From positions 372,001-436,000 of the forward strand of contig JAEQBH010001377.1 in the NCBI GenBank assembly GCA_016808115.1: DNA of 64,000 bases. Direction: 5' to 3'. Made by a program: the position numbers and the translations under genes. Below are positions 1 through 11,925 of this stretch, piece by piece (the stretch's first letter is position 1; each line of letters begins with the position of its first letter). Under the pieces are notes generated by a model, which saw only the letters and a program-made list of their open reading frames with translations, had not been told where the DNA came from and did not search any database. The stretch is from Tetrastigma voinierianum. Taxonomy: Eukaryota > Streptophyta > Magnoliopsida > Vitales > Vitaceae.

Positions 1-240
1 CGATTAGCCCGACCGGTCTACCCGGTGCATGCGACCTAAGGAGTCAAATCGGTTCGAACCTTCGGCTAATGGAGCCAACTCACGTTGGCGAGCTCAGCTA
101 TTTCGGTCTGAGCCATGCGACTGGGAGTCGAATCGGTTAAGACAGCTCGGCCCAGATGGAGCAGCATTTAACTCACGTTGGCGAGCTCGCGACAACTCGG
201 CGAGCCATGCGACCTAAGGATTCGATTGACTTAGGCTATT
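1..240 (+). repeat. Tandem repeat, about 85-90 bp unit, inside E0
   Basis: About two and a half units are visible. Each contains catgcgacctaaggagtc (positions about 29, 114 and 205) followed by a segment with cacgttggcgagctc. Units differ by indels and substitutions. Tandem repeats between pol and the 3' LTR are known in Tat/Ogre-type elements, and this array probably continues left of the window. Confidence 0.65.
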
Positions 241-451
241 CAGCCCATAAGGCTTGAAGCCCCCCGGGCCTCGACGAACCCAATTTAAGGAGCTCAACAT
301 CACAATGGCGCTTAATCTGGATGCATACAGAAGCAAAGTTAAACCAAGCGAGCTTGACCTGAGGCGCAAATAAAGGCGAAAGAAGTAAGATGAATTAGAA
401 ATATTCATTGAAGAAAGGTTACATATGTATCTTGGGTCCCGGGCCCTGACG

Positions 452-470
452 ACAAAAAAAAAAAAAAAAA
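452..470 (+). repeat. Poly(A) tract in E0
   Basis: An uninterrupted run of about 19 A follows cctgacgac. It lies within the element rather than at an element end, so it is not a poly(A) tail of a LINE or SINE. It is a low-complexity tract only. Confidence 0.8.
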
Positions 471-639
471 AGTGTAAAAGTCGACGTGGATGGCGAAGGC
501 GAGCCGCGGGAGGTGGCATCGAAGGAGGAGCGGGGGCGATGAAGGGAGTGGACCTCGGCGACGGTACGGGCTCTCGGCTATGTCGAGCGAGAGAAGGACC
601 CTTCCTCCTCCTGTAATTGGAAGGTCAAGTTGAAATCCA

Positions 640-2650
640 GGTCGGGATAGAGCGTGTGACCTTCTTACGAAGGCAAGCCACCCAATCCATTGATTAGATG
701 CCTCGGCCCTCGGTCTTCCAATAACCGTCCCGTTGAGCCACAGATATTTGCGTGAAGATCTCCACCTTGACCCATAACACTCCCTCATTCGGGCGTCCCC
801 ATAGGCCGGCTGCCTCGGTAGCCTCGTGACGAGCCTCGTCCAGCAGTGTCGTCTTGTCACGAAGATCGTCTTTGATTGCACGCAGCTCTTCCTTAGACTC
901 CCGAAGCTCGCCTTGGGACGTGAGAAGCTCGTCCATGGCCATGCGGGGGTTCATCTTGGGTGGATGCGAGGCAGTCACAGCTGCATCAAGTCGTTCCTCT
1001 GTGACCCTCCCGATTCACTCCGAGCCTCTTGAAGCTCACCTTCAACCGCCCTCAAGCTATTCCGGGCCTCGTCCTCCCTACCCTCGGCCCGAACACTAGC
1101 CAAAGTGGTATGTTTCAGATTTGACTTGAGCTTCCTGACTTCTCGGGTCACTTTGCACGAGCCTCGCGACTCGGTGGCTCGGTCATGTCAAGGCGGCCAC
1201 CCTCCCCCCTTGGCTTCGGGCCGCTTTAGCATGACCTTCATTATTTGGCTTTAAAGCTGAAGCCTTTCAAATGAGTAGCCACTGTACATCCAGTGTAAAT
1301 CAACATCCAACCTTGACTCAAAACTCACCACGAAATGAAGTCAAAAGAAAGGCGAGGTGCTAGAACTTACGGAGCGACCCCTGGAAAGATAGGGTGCGCC
1401 TCGTCAACGGACAGCGCAGCGGCCTCTTAAGATCGAGTCACAGAATAGACGGACTACGCCGCGCAAGCTCGGCTGTGAAGTAAAGAATCCCCGTCTCCGC
1501 CAACTTGGGGTTCAGGATCTTTCCTCCTCGCCTCTTCCTCTCTCCCAGAAGTAACCTCTTTCTTCGGTTGGTGGGTTCCCGGACGGTGATAGGTGTGATC
1601 GCCCATTGTGTTGCTCAGCAGCCTGCACGGGGACCCTACGCCTGCAACGGACAAAGAATGGGACCCTTGAGCTTAAAACTATAGGAGCCATAGCAGTCAC
1701 GATTTATGGATAGCAGAGGGACCAGAAGATGGCTGATGCCCCTGACTTTGGAACTTTAACCCTGTGGCTATCCTTCTGTGAGTTCGGGGTTTTAGTTTCT
1801 TACTCAGGGGCTTGGGGATACCACCTCAGCCCCGGGCGAGTTCCCCTAATGGGTTTAGCGACGGAAGGGCGGGAGGAACTTTTACGGTGGGAGGGGCGGC
1901 GCCTCGAAGCCGGGCGGATCGAGTGGACTTCGGGCTCGATGGAGTCGGGGTGCCATCAGGCCCAATCAGCTCAGCGTGGGACCGAGGAGGGCACTCAGCC
2001 TTTCTAACGCTATGGGCGTTATCTTGTTTTTCTTGAGATCAATTCGAGCACTAGAAATATGTGAGCAGTCGAGAATCATAAATGTCCGACCCAGCCATAC
2101 CGAGTCTGACAAAAGCGGACGAATACTCACGAAGATTATCGGTGGCAGCCCAAGCTACCGGAACGCCCAGAGTGTCATCCTTGTCGAAAGGATCATACTC
2201 CCAATTACGGCCGCTAACGAAAAAATAACGTCCCTTCCACAGCCTATGGGAGGAGGGAAGATCGAAAATCACTAGAGGGGCGCCGGAACGCCTAGAGAAA
2301 TAAAGAAAGCCCTCGGATGTCTCCTTCGGGCTGAAAAGATAAAGAAACAGGCTATCTTGAGACAGAGCCCCCATTCTAAGAAAACCAGCCGGATAGCAAA
2401 TGCCCCAACCATTGGGCGCGAGATGGGCAGGACACACATTGAAATGTTGTAAAACCCCTTTTATGAAGGGATGCAAAGGAAAGAGAAGACCGTTGTCGAG
2501 AGAAGGCCCTCGAGAAACACCATCCTAGATGCAGGGAACCTGGGGTAAAATGACGGACCCCCTTCTAGTGACGAGGAATGCGCCGGCAGCTCCACGGTAA
2601 CCTCCCGGCCCGAGCTTGTTATTTGAAAAGTTACCATGAAGCTAAGCGGG
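640..2650 (-). pseudogene. Antisense accessory frame of E0 (Transposase_28-like, coiled-coil tail)
   Basis: On the minus strand, 2,051-2,640 encodes the conserved segment of PF04195 (putative gypsy-type transposon protein, Transposase_28): an LHPF start, then LAPNGWGI, a LFSPKE region, VIFDLPSSHRLWKGRYFFVSG and WEYDPFD. This runs about 190 codons with few interruptions. Downstream at 694-978 is a charged stretch (LLTSQGELRESKEELRAIKD) expected to form a coiled coil, as in the C-terminal half of this family. Stops and frameshifts separate the two parts. The frame runs opposite to the host element, between pol and the 3' LTR, where Tat elements carry extra antisense genes (maize Grande gene23 is the classic case). 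The protein's function is unknown. The N-terminal part probably lies beyond the insertion at 12,163-12,712. Confidence 0.65.
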
Positions 2651-3261
2651 TTAAAGGCTGCTTAAGCGCAACTGGCGATGGGTTATAAAAAAAAATTCAC
2701 TTTTCTATCAAAAATCACCCCTTAGATTTAGAAAATCCAGCGGCATAACGTTGCGATTGGTGAGCCAATCTGAAAATCACTGTAAAATATATAAACTTCC
2801 CGATATTTTCCAAAATCCAGCTACGATCATAAAGGACCTAAGGTTCTCATCCGAATATAAGATAAGTATTAATCTGACCAAATTTCATTGCAGCTTTGTT
2901 TCTCTCAAAACCATGCATGCATATTTTACAAAAGATAATTACAAATATACAAATTCAAAATCTAAATATATGTTGTTTAAGTACATATCCATCTCATACA
3001 TAAAATTTTACATCATAGGTCATAAATCGCCCACCTATATAGACAACAAAATGATTACGCCCTTCTCGTCCGCGATAGCACACAGTAGAACATAAATAGC
3101 TGAAATGAACAAACAAGTTAGTCTGTAGATGTATATATCATAGCGTAACATGACAATTTATCATTTGTTTATAATTGTCAAAACCCTATGTATATCCTTT
3201 AATTATTTTGACCATCACAGGCGATTTAAAACTAACGCCAACGTGAAGCTTACTAAGTCAC

Positions 3262-3540
3262 TTCAACCACTACGTTACGGAATTTACTGCATCGCACGTA
3301 GGGCGCTAAAACTCTGGGCAACTACGAGCGGAATTTACTGCATCGTCACGTAGTGCCAAACTATACAAATAGTCAACTACGTGCGGAATTGTCTGCATCG
3401 CAACGTAGCGCTTATACTTTCATGAAGCGAGCAGCTTCTGAGCAGATTTTGCGCATCGTCGTAGGTGCTAAATTTATTTATTTATTTATTTTTGTGAGCG
3501 ACTATGGACGGAATTTACTGCATCGTCACATAACGCTAAA
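3262..3540. repeat. 54-58 bp tandem repeat with inverted ends in Tekay/Del-like LTR 1
   Basis: Four recognisable units, starting near 3,267, 3,321, 3,376 and 3,499, carry actacg, then gcggaatttactgcatcg, then cacgtag. Several units start with CTACGtg and end with caCGTAG, so each unit could fold into a short hairpin. A damaged unit lies at 3,430-3,470. The second LTR of this type carries an unrelated tandem repeat instead. Confidence 0.75.
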
Positions 3541-3778
3541 TCTCATTATCTTAAGAAAGGAATATACATGGGTTTTAAAACTACACATTTATAGTCTCCA
3601 ACACAAATACTTGTTTTGAAACTTCTAAAACTCTCTTTTCAAATATTTTCCTTTTTTTTTTTTACTTAACTACCATGTTCATTACCAACATAAACCAATT
3701 ACATGAAATTGGAAAGGATCTTAAGTGGCGAACCACTTACCTTGAATCCGCGTCACTCCCCGTCAAGCGTCTCTACGA

Positions 3779-3830
3779 GGTTCGTGGACGTCGCTCCCGT
3801 GCCTACTCGTGGACGTCGCTCCCGTGCCTT
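3779..3830. repeat. Exact 24-bp direct duplication
   Basis: The segment cgtggacgtcgctcccgtgc occurs twice in succession, about 24 bases apart. It looks like a recent small tandem duplication inside the LTR. Confidence 0.8.
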
Positions 3831-4430
3831 TGTCAAGAAAACCACAACTACACATTAATCATAACTTCCATATAATCCACCATATACACTCATTCCTATA
3901 TTCTTATTCCTCTAGGAATCTATTTTACTTAGGAATTGGAATCAATCTCATCGGATCATCCCAACTTAAGTTATGACATTTTCATGCCAATAGTCAAGTC
4001 TGGAATTACACTAGGGACAGTTTGTATTACTCATTTTTACGGGGTCTTAACTTCATATTTGACACTATCTCTTTGATACTAATTTAAATCTAAGGTGCCC
4101 CAAGGGTTCTTCTCAAGTGGAATCACGGTCGAACGAAGCTGGGATTACGTCCCGAAACAGCCGGGGCCACTCTGTGTCGAAAGTGGAACCAATTTGGCTT
4201 GCCACAGCCCCACTTTGAGTAGATTTTAGGCCACTTAGAGCCAGGAATTTGACGATGCTATTCTTTAGTTTGGTTTTCCTTGAAGTCTATTTTACGTAGC
4301 CACTTGAATCACTCGTCGGATAAGAAATGAGGAGTTATGTCGGCCCCGGTGTTCGAAGCAGGAAGCGAACCGGGGTGTGAGTACACCCTTAAAGTATCTG
4401 GTGTACACTTTTTGTAGTGGGGTGTACCGG

Positions 4431-6017
4431 TGCGATTCGTGCCACGGTAGGGTGAGGCGGAATCAACAAAATTTATATTCTATATTCCTCCTGCTGCTTG
4501 TAGTCAATTTCTGCTTGCAGTATGAGTGGTCCCAGGGTCGAACACGGGGATGGGTTTTCTTAGTACAAATGATTTGAGTGAAGTCAAAAATGGTGAATTA
4601 AATTTGGATTTTTAAGGTTTTAATTAAGCTTGATAGAGTGGTTGGTTGCAGAGCGCGAAAGTAAATAAAATAAAATATAAATAGAACTCTTGAAGCATTG
4701 GGCCCACTTGAGTTTAAGATCCTAGAGCTAGCTGAGAGGTCCCAGGGTTAATTTCCTCGCGTTGGGGAGGATGACATATAGTCATCTCAGACGGATCTTC
4801 ATTTAGCATTAAAAGCCTAAACCTAATAATTTTCCTTTGATAGAAAGCATTTATTTAACATTTATGGTTCAGACGGTGGCAATCATCTTGACTCATCCTC
4901 TGATGATTCGTAAAAAGGGTAACTAATGAGTCTCGATGGATCTAAAAATAAGAATCCACTTTGAACCACTAAAGGTACCAGAGTATTGATCAAAGTGGAT
5001 GCACTTGCGGTGAAAACCTAGCCCCTTAACCTACCTCGGTGGCTCGTAAATGGCAACTAATGGATATTAGTGTATAAAGCTAAGAATACACTAAACACAA
5101 GCTTGCCCAGTATTGTGAAATTACATCAGCTTTTAAACCTAAGTAGAAAATTAGAGACAAAATATAAAAACATCTTCTTGCGTGTAACTTGAGGGAACCA
5201 CCGGCAGCCTTAAGATCTCTTTGACAGCCTTTTACTTGAAGAAGTGGTTTTAGCGCTCATCCTCAGTTGTCATCCTTGGAGGTGTTTGGCAACAAGCTTG
5301 AGAGAGAAAGAGGAGAGAAGAGAGAGCTGGAAACAAAATAAAAGGCTAGTCTTTGAAAGATTAAAGTTAGGGTTACAAACTTATAAGGTGGCTTATCTTG
5401 ACAATGTATCAAAGAATGACAAAAGACCTAAAATATGAAATTCTGATAGGGACAAAGTGGTAATTATACAAAAAGCGAGGTCAGTTTGGAATCAAAATAT
5501 CAAAATCGGGCGACCATTTCGCTATGCGGGGAATTTTTTATTAGCATAGCGAAAATTTTCTTTAACTTAGAGAAATTTAAGCTAGGTAGCGAAAATCATG
5601 ATAGCAAAAATGGAAAATTTGCTATCTACGATGTTCGCTAGCTAGCGGAGATTCGCTAACTGCCGAAGCCCCAGCCCAGCTGGCGAAAATCTGCTCTCTC
5701 TCTGTTGACTCTTTGTTCCATTGGCCCACTTGTTCCTGCTTCTGCATTTTGCTCACCTTCACTTTTCTTCTATTTTCTTCTCTTCTTTCCTCTTGATGCC
5801 ACGATGCATGATGTTGAGTTTGACTTCCGAATTATTCGTGCTTGGATCGACTCAACAATGTTGGCATGGTGCTTTCATGGCGTAAAATTGCCACAAAATA
5901 CGTCGAGTGGGAATAGTAGGGACCATAATGTGTAAATGGGTTCATTAGAATGATTGGTATAAAAGCACTCAAACCTATAATAAATAGGGTTCAAAATAGC
6001 ACTTTGGGTACTAATCA
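4431..6017 (-). repeat. E1 3' LTR (left)
   Basis: This aligns along its full length with 9,692-11,311. Shared blocks include gtgccacggtagggtg near one end and gcactttgggtactaatca at the other. The TATA box seen in the right LTR is damaged here (gcttatcttg at 5,391). Differences from the right LTR are mostly short indels. Confidence 0.9.
5510..5705. repeat. ttcgct/agcgaa palindrome cluster, E1 left LTR
   Basis: Many copies of ttcgct and agcgaa occur in both orientations within 200 bases, for example gctagctagcgga and catagcgaaaat. Together they form overlapping palindromes around a ttcgctag-n-ctagcgaa core. The cluster recurs in every LTR of this group in the window. Confidence 0.75.
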
Positions 6018-6035
6018 CACCCCAACCTACACATT
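6018..6035 (-). other. E1 polypurine tract
   Basis: Read on the minus strand, gtgtaggttggggtg sits directly before the 3' LTR start TGATTAG. The sequence before it, ggactagcaatgtg, is also found before the purine tracts of E2 (48,150) and E4 (59,131), which supports the boundary. Confidence 0.8.
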
Positions 6036-7489
6036 GCTAGTCCTTAGCGATGAAAGAAATAAAAGAAGAACACAAAGATAACAAAATAATGTTCACAAAA
6101 TTATATTACAAAAGGTTGTGAATGAGTAATGCCTAACCATAGTAAAAATCATCAAGCGGGTGTCCAATGACTATCATGAGAGAATGAATTCCATAAAATT
6201 GAGTATTAAAGAGCCTCTTTCTTGATGAATCAACGAAACTTCCACGAAATCTAAGTGTTTATTTGATCGGCTCTCAACAATAAGCGTCAGAAAGCGCACT
6301 CCTCCCGACTAATTTCTCTATGCGACTGTAGCGGCTAACCAGCATAAATAGATCAGGGCCCACTCCTCTTGTTCTAATTCTTTTCGTTGTAGGGTCGCGT
6401 CTTTGGCAATCGACCTCACGAAGTCATTATGTGAGGGGATCTAGGTGACTCCCTGACGATGAAGGTTTAGGGCATCAATGTGAGGATCTTTTCGTACCAA
6501 ACTCTTGGGTTTCTTGGGACTTCGAATGATTTGAGACTCCGGCCTCTGACACTAAACTCCACCCATCCACCCATGTAACGGGTGACTGACCAGTGAAGGT
6601 TTGAGGCCTTAGGAGCTTTGAGGCTTTTCGCCGTATACCCCTCGGACCGTGCTCGGAACAGTAACATTGCAATTTTATTTTTTTTTTTTTTCTTTTTCAT
6701 TTCTTTTTCTTTTCTTCTTTTCTTTTTCCTACGGGGTCATAACTTTATTAAAGGTGGTCGATGAAACTAGGGTAGGTTATGTAGTAAAGGAGGTTGTATG
6801 CGAGTTTTCGGCCTATCATTGAAACCTAATGTGCTCGTGTGTAGTTGGCTAAAGGTGGAGAAAAATGCTTCGAAATCAATAAGAATTCAACTAATCATTC
6901 ACTCAACCAAGCATGGAATCAATCTAGCATCAATAGGGTGAATGAAAGTTTAAATTTTCCAACTTGCGGAGTTAGGCAAAACCACAAAAATTTTGATTGC
7001 AAAATGGATTAGTTTTGAAAAAAGAAGTAAAGAATTTGTAAGTATAACGGCTTTATAGAGAAAGGACCCAGCCCAGGCAACGAACATCACAAATGGCTGA
7101 ACAAAATAATAAAGAATAAATACAAAAGCCACTTCCTTTGCTTGCTCTCTCCCCGACGAACATCTCGGTGTCAGAAATGAGGCTCGGATTGGAAAATTGG
7201 AAAGTGTTACCTCCTTGATGAGATGTGATCATTCTTTGGATAGGTGACTTCGCAAGCTTTCCATCGACACGTTATTCACTTTCAAGTTTAGACTTCAAAT
7301 GAACAAGTTAGAGGAAGAAAGAGAGAAAAAGTGACAGTTGGAGCATTTTTAAAATTACACTTTCATAATAATCTCAAAAAATGTTCTTTACGACGTATTT
7401 GGATTCTACACTCTCTAAGCTTTCCAACGGTACCGAGCAGTTCGGATGAAAAGTTATGAGCGAAACAAAATTGGAGGTCAAATGCATGG

Positions 7490-7741
7490 GGCATAGCGAA
7501 AAAATTTATTTCTTGAAGTACCATTGGTAGTAAATTTTCATTGCTTAACGAAATTTCGCTAACTAGCGAAAATTAAGCATTTCGCTATGTTTCTTGAGAA
7601 TTAAGCTATGTGTCTAATAAGCGAAATTTTGATTGCACAAATTTTTTAATTTTCAAATAAAATAATTAATAATTAAAAATAAAAATAAAAATATTTTTAT
7701 TATTATTATTTTTGCAAAAAAAAAAAACGTTTTTTTTTCCA

Positions 7742-7815
<74 letters not shown>

Positions 7816-8235
7816 TGCTACCTGCTATATATATATATATATATATTAAAAAACGATTTTTATATAATAAAAATTAACAAATTAAAAAATAAAAATAAAA
7901 AATAAAAATTGTGTATTTTTTTTTAGAAATAAAAATAATATATAAAAGAAAAACAACGTTTTTTTTAAATATATAAATAAAATAAAATAAAAAAACAAAT
8001 TGGAAACACTGTGCGCTGTTTTTGTCCTTTCTTACCTTGGTTGCCACTGTTGATTTCTTGCTATTAAAAGCAGGAATTTCGCTAGGCTAGCGAAATGCAC
8101 TATTCCTAGCGAAATTTTCTGATTTCGCTGTCTCACGGCCCCCTGGGCTAGGGCTAGCGAAATTAGCTAGCTTAGCGAGTACTTCATCTATAGCGAAATT
8201 TTCTTATTTCTCGTTAGGAATCACAAATTTTCGGC
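7490..8235. repeat. Internal gcgaaa palindrome blocks of E1
   Basis: Two blocks (7,490-7,630 and 8,070-8,230) repeat the ttcgct/agcgaa motif seen in the LTRs, for example gaaatttcgctaactagcg near 7,550. A TATA-like ggcttataaatg follows at 8,233-8,244 on the plus strand. The blocks flank AT-rich filler and a TA microsatellite. Confidence 0.6.
7748..7846. repeat. (TA)n microsatellite
   Basis: About 67 bases of alternating TA, a short ctgctacctgc break, then about 23 more bases of TA. It lies in the E1 internal region. Confidence 0.95.
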
Positions 8236-9671
8236 TTATAAATGCGAAAAATTTCTCCAGCATCTCGCCGCTTGCCGATTTTCAATCCGTGCTTTCAAAA
8301 TTTGTGATTGGCTTCAAAATTGGGTGACACAAACCGCAAAATTAACACGTTAAAATGAAAAATAGAAAAGCAAAAAATTAATTTAAAAACATAAATTAAC
8401 TCTAAAAATTGGGAGAAAAACCTAAGAAGAAATTAACGAAATCAAAATAAAAATATCGATAAAATAAAACAAAAAGCAGTAAAAAAATTAAAACAAAGTT
8501 GGGAGAACTGGTGGCTCCCCCCAAACCACTTCCCAGCTCGGAGGATGCCGGAACCCGGCGAGCTCAAAATGCCGGTTCGTGCTCAAATGCTAATTCAAGA
8601 CCCCAACCGCCAACCACACTGCAAGGCGATGGAGCAAATGCCATTGTTTTTGATGTAGTGGCAAAGTTCTGTACAAAGGCCACTAATCTATTGAAATTTT
8701 TCAACATAGGCAGTGATGAGTTGGACTCTTTGGTGGGTGCTTTAGGGATTGGTTTCACTGGGCAGTGTAGCGTATGTACCACCGCAAGGGTTGTTTTATG
8801 GTCATGTGGCACTTGGATCCAGGTATGGGGTTTAGGTGAAGGATAATCTTTTGGGGTTCCTCACCTTCTTCCTTTCCACTACCCTCCTCAGTCAACAAGG
8901 CGGTGTGGTTTCCCTTAGACTGGGCATTAGCACCAATATCGAGGTTCCAATAATAGGTGTTTGCATTTGCTCCTCCACCATGGTGTCACTTAGGCACTCT
9001 TCCTCTTGACTCTCTTCCTCTGGATGATCAAGATGCGATGACTTTGAAATTGATCTGCGGTTGTCAATTGCTCCATTCACTTTGAAGTCCATTTAATTCT
9101 CTTGTTTACATTGTTTTCCATAGTATCATTGTTGACAATTGAGCATTGATTTTCTTTTTGCTCTTCCACTGACATCACTCCCACCCGGTTTAGTAAGGTC
9201 AGAATGCTTTGCTCAACGGAAAGAAATTAATTGTGGTTGTGGTGGCTGAAGGATTGAGGTATATTGTGGGGCACCATGTAGGAGGGTCTTGTTTCATTGT
9301 GGTCTCTGTAGTCCCTCATGGATCTAGGTGGGTTTGGATTCTCTCCGGGAGTTGCTGATTTTGCAATGCGGGGTTCTATAATTCCCTCATTTGTCATATA
9401 TGCCCTAGGGTTACTCTCACAGGCGTATTGCTCTTCACATGTGGAGGTTCCATTTTCTCTCGGTCAATTTTCCCACAAATGGGCGCTTGCCTTAAATTTT
9501 GATCATGAAAATGGGTTCTGCGTGAAGCGGGCGGCCAAAAATAGTCTACGACAACTTTTTTTTTGGCACATATGAAATGAAGAAAATGACAGTAAAATAT
9601 AAAAGCAATTCACGGTACTTGTGATGAGGATCACAGAGTGTTTCTGACTTCTCACTTGCACCTAGGGCACC

Positions 9672-9690
9672 ATCCTGGCAGCGGCGCCAT
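9672..9690 (-). other. E1 primer-binding site
   Basis: The minus strand reads TGGCGCCGCTGCCAGGATG two bases inside the right LTR. The first eight bases and several later ones fit the complement of a plant tRNA-Asp 3' end, as used by Athila-type elements. The equivalent site in E2 is at 37,531. Confidence 0.8.
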
Positions 9691-10661
9691 TTGATTAGTG
9701 CCACGGTAGGGTGGCGGAATCGACAAAATTTACTATTCCTATGTTTCCTCCCTCTTGCCCCGTGGTCGAGCTCTTTGCGATGCCTGGTGAGTCACTAGGG
9801 TGAACACGGGGATGGGTTTTTCTTCGTACAAAATGAAGTTTGAGTGAAGTCAAAATGGTGAATTAAATTTGGATTTTAAGGTTTGGGTAAAAGCGATTGG
9901 AGTGGTTGGTTGCAAGCGAAAGTAAATAAAATAAAATGTAAAATAGAACTCCTTGAAGCATTAGGCCTTGAGTTTTAAGATCTAGGCTATGGCGGGGTCC
10001 CGGGTTAATTTCCTCGCTTTGGGGAGGATGACATACATAGATCATCTCCCGACCGGATCTTCATTTGGCATTAAAACCCTAAACCTAATAATTTTCCCTT
10101 TGATAGAAAGCATTTATTTAACATTTATAGTTCAGGCAGTGAAATCTATCTTGGCTCATCCTCTGATGATTCGTAGGGAGTGACTAATGAGTCTCAATGG
10201 ATCTAAAAATAAGAATCCACTGAACCCTTAAAGATTACCAAGTATTGATCAAAGTGGATGCACTTGCAGTGAAAACCTAGCCCCTTAACCTACCTCAGTG
10301 GCTCGTAAATGGCAACTAATGGATATTAGTGTATCTAAAGCTAAGAATACACTAAACCCTAAAAGCTTGCCAAGTATTGGCCAAAAATTACATCAGCTTT
10401 AAACCTAAAAGTTAGAAAATTGGGAACCAAAATATACAAAAACTGCTGCGTGAAAAGCAGAGACCACCGCGTATAAGATCTCACCCCAGACCTTTTACTT
10501 CAGAAGGAAGTGGTTTGCCGCTCATCCTCAAGTTGTCATAACCCAGAAGTGTTTGTAACCAAGAAACAGAGAGAAAGAGAGGAGAGAGAGAAAGAAACTG
10601 GAAACAAAATAAAGGCTGCGTCTTTGAAAGATTAAAGTTAAGTTCTGAACTTATAAGGTGG

Positions 10662-10672
10662 CTTATATAGCC
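10662..10672 (-). promoter_or_regulatory. TATA box of E1 5' LTR
   Basis: The minus strand reads gctatataagcc, a good plant TATA box. It lies 110-320 bases downstream of the palindrome cluster in the direction of transcription. The same position in the 3' LTR is mutated. Confidence 0.55.
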
Positions 10673-10789
10673 CGGCCAAATATGAAATGACAAAAAAAGA
10701 CCTAAAATATGAGAAATTACAATAGGGACAAAGTGGTAATTATACAAAGCAGGTCATTTGGAATCAAAAATATCAAAATCAGGGCAGCC

Positions 10790-10985
10790 ATTTTCTCTAT
10801 GCAGGGAATTTTCGCTAGCATAAGCGAGAATTTCGGTAACTTAAGCGAAATTTCGCTAAACTAGCGAAAATCCCCTCTGAAGATAGCGAAAATGGAAGAA
10901 TTCGCTATCTACGATGTTAACAATACTAGAGAATTTCGCTAACTGCTTAATACAGCTAACTAGAGAAAAATTTCATCTCTCTCTT
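10790..10985. repeat. ttcgct/agcgaa palindrome cluster, E1 right LTR
   Basis: This cluster is equivalent to the one at 5,510-5,705. It contains gcgaaatttcgctaaactagcg and several single motifs in both orientations, upstream of the TATA box on the minus strand. Confidence 0.75.
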
Positions 10986-11850
10986 ATTATTTCTTTGTTC
11001 CATTGGCCCTTGTTCCTGTTTCTTTGCATTTTGCTCCCTGCTTCACTTTTCTTCTATTTTCTTCTCTTCTTTCCTCTTAGTCTCTGATCTATGATGTTGA
11101 GTTTGACTTGAATTATTCGTGCTTGGATCGACTCAACAATGTTGGCATGATTGGCTCGCAAAAGCGCAAAATTTTGCCCGCAGGCGATCAGTAGAATAGT
11201 AAGGACCATAATGTAGTAATAAATCGGGTTAATTAGAATGATTAGTATACAAAAAGCACTCAAAACCTATAATAAATAGGGTTCAAAATAGCACTTTTTG
11301 GGTACTAATCAGGTACACTACTGTTCATGTACCGGTACACCTTCCGAAAATTGCCCAATTTTGCTTCTTTTTGCCACTTTTGCTACCAATTCACTTCATA
11401 TAACTTCTATAATTCACTTAACACCTCGAGAAACATCATGGAAATCAGCCAAAGAAACAACTCCCTGACACTTGAATTGGTGCTATGGAACCTCAAACCT
11501 CAAAACCCTAGGTAGAAAAATCCAAGAACTCATCCTAGGTCACAGTTCTTTTAAAACCCACTTAATTTGATGATTCCATGCTTACTTTACACGATTGGGG
11601 AAAACTCTCTATAATCGACAAACACTTGGGGTTTGGGTGATCTCTTCAAAACCACTAGACAGGAGCAATAATTCTCCATGGGAATCAATGCAAAACCTTG
11701 TAAACATCGAAATAGTCATGATTACATACGGATTTTGTTATCTCTCCTCTTCCTTCTCCTCTTCTTCTTTGATCTCTTCTTGGCTCCTGCCATCACTCTC
11801 AAGTGAACCTAGCCTTATGAGAGCAAAATGAATTTGGCTTTTTGTCTCAT

Positions 11851-11866
11851 AGCTATTTATACTCCC
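11851..11866 (-). promoter_or_regulatory. TATA-like box of Tekay/Del-like LTR 1
   Basis: The minus strand reads gggagtataaatagc, a strong TATA match about 300 bases into the LTR from its TGTAACACCC start. That is a plausible U3 position. Confidence 0.45.
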
Positions 11867-11899
11867 ATATTCCTCATATTTACAATTAAGTCCTCAGAC

Positions 11900-11925
11900 A
11901 TTTTTTTTTTTTTTTTTTTTTTTTT
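11900..11925 (+). repeat. Poly(T) tract
   Basis: A run of about 26 T (poly(A) on the minus strand) lies inside the LTR. It is a low-complexity tract only. Confidence 0.9.

Larger units (their letters stand above)
6018..9691 (-). other. E1 internal region
   Basis: It contains a pyrimidine-rich stretch at 6,667-6,730 and a segment at 6,460-6,620 that matches the 3' untranslated part of E2 (shared catgggtggatgggt on the minus strand). It also has two internal gcgaaa-rich blocks (7,490-7,630 and 8,070-8,230), a TA microsatellite, and a stretch at 8,560-9,330 with minus-strand reading pieces such as MRDYRDHNETRPSYMVPHNI that may be a ruined gag N-terminus. I see no polymerase motif on either strand. 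A 115-codon plus-strand frame at 8,499-8,846 overlaps the minus-strand pieces and matches nothing I know. Confidence 0.5.
4431..11311 (-). mobile_element. E1: Athila-like non-autonomous LTR retrotransposon
   Basis: Two direct LTRs (4,431-6,017 and 9,692-11,311, about 1.6 kb each) bound a 3.7-kb internal region. The element reads on the minus strand. Next to the right LTR is a primer-binding site TGGCGCCGCTGCC, and next to the left LTR a purine tract read gtaggttggggtg. LTR termini are TGATTAG...CTAATCA. The primer site resembles the complement of a tRNA-Asp 3' end, the usual Athila choice, and LTR ends match those of E2, which has a readable Athila gag. The internal region has no RT, RNase H or integrase, so the element would depend on other copies. 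It sits inside the Tekay/Del-like LTR. The expected 5-bp target duplication is not clean. Confidence 0.85.
9692..11311 (-). repeat. E1 5' LTR (right)
   Basis: On the minus strand it starts TGATTAGTACCCAAAAAG and ends CTAATCA. It has an intact TATA box (ctatataag, 10,663-10,670) and the palindrome cluster at 10,790-10,980 upstream of it. It pairs with 4,431-6,017. Confidence 0.9.

Noticed and set aside
8499..8846. 115-codon plus-strand frame in E1
   Set aside because: It overlaps a similarly long minus-strand frame, lies in a non-coding Athila derivative, and resembles no family I know.
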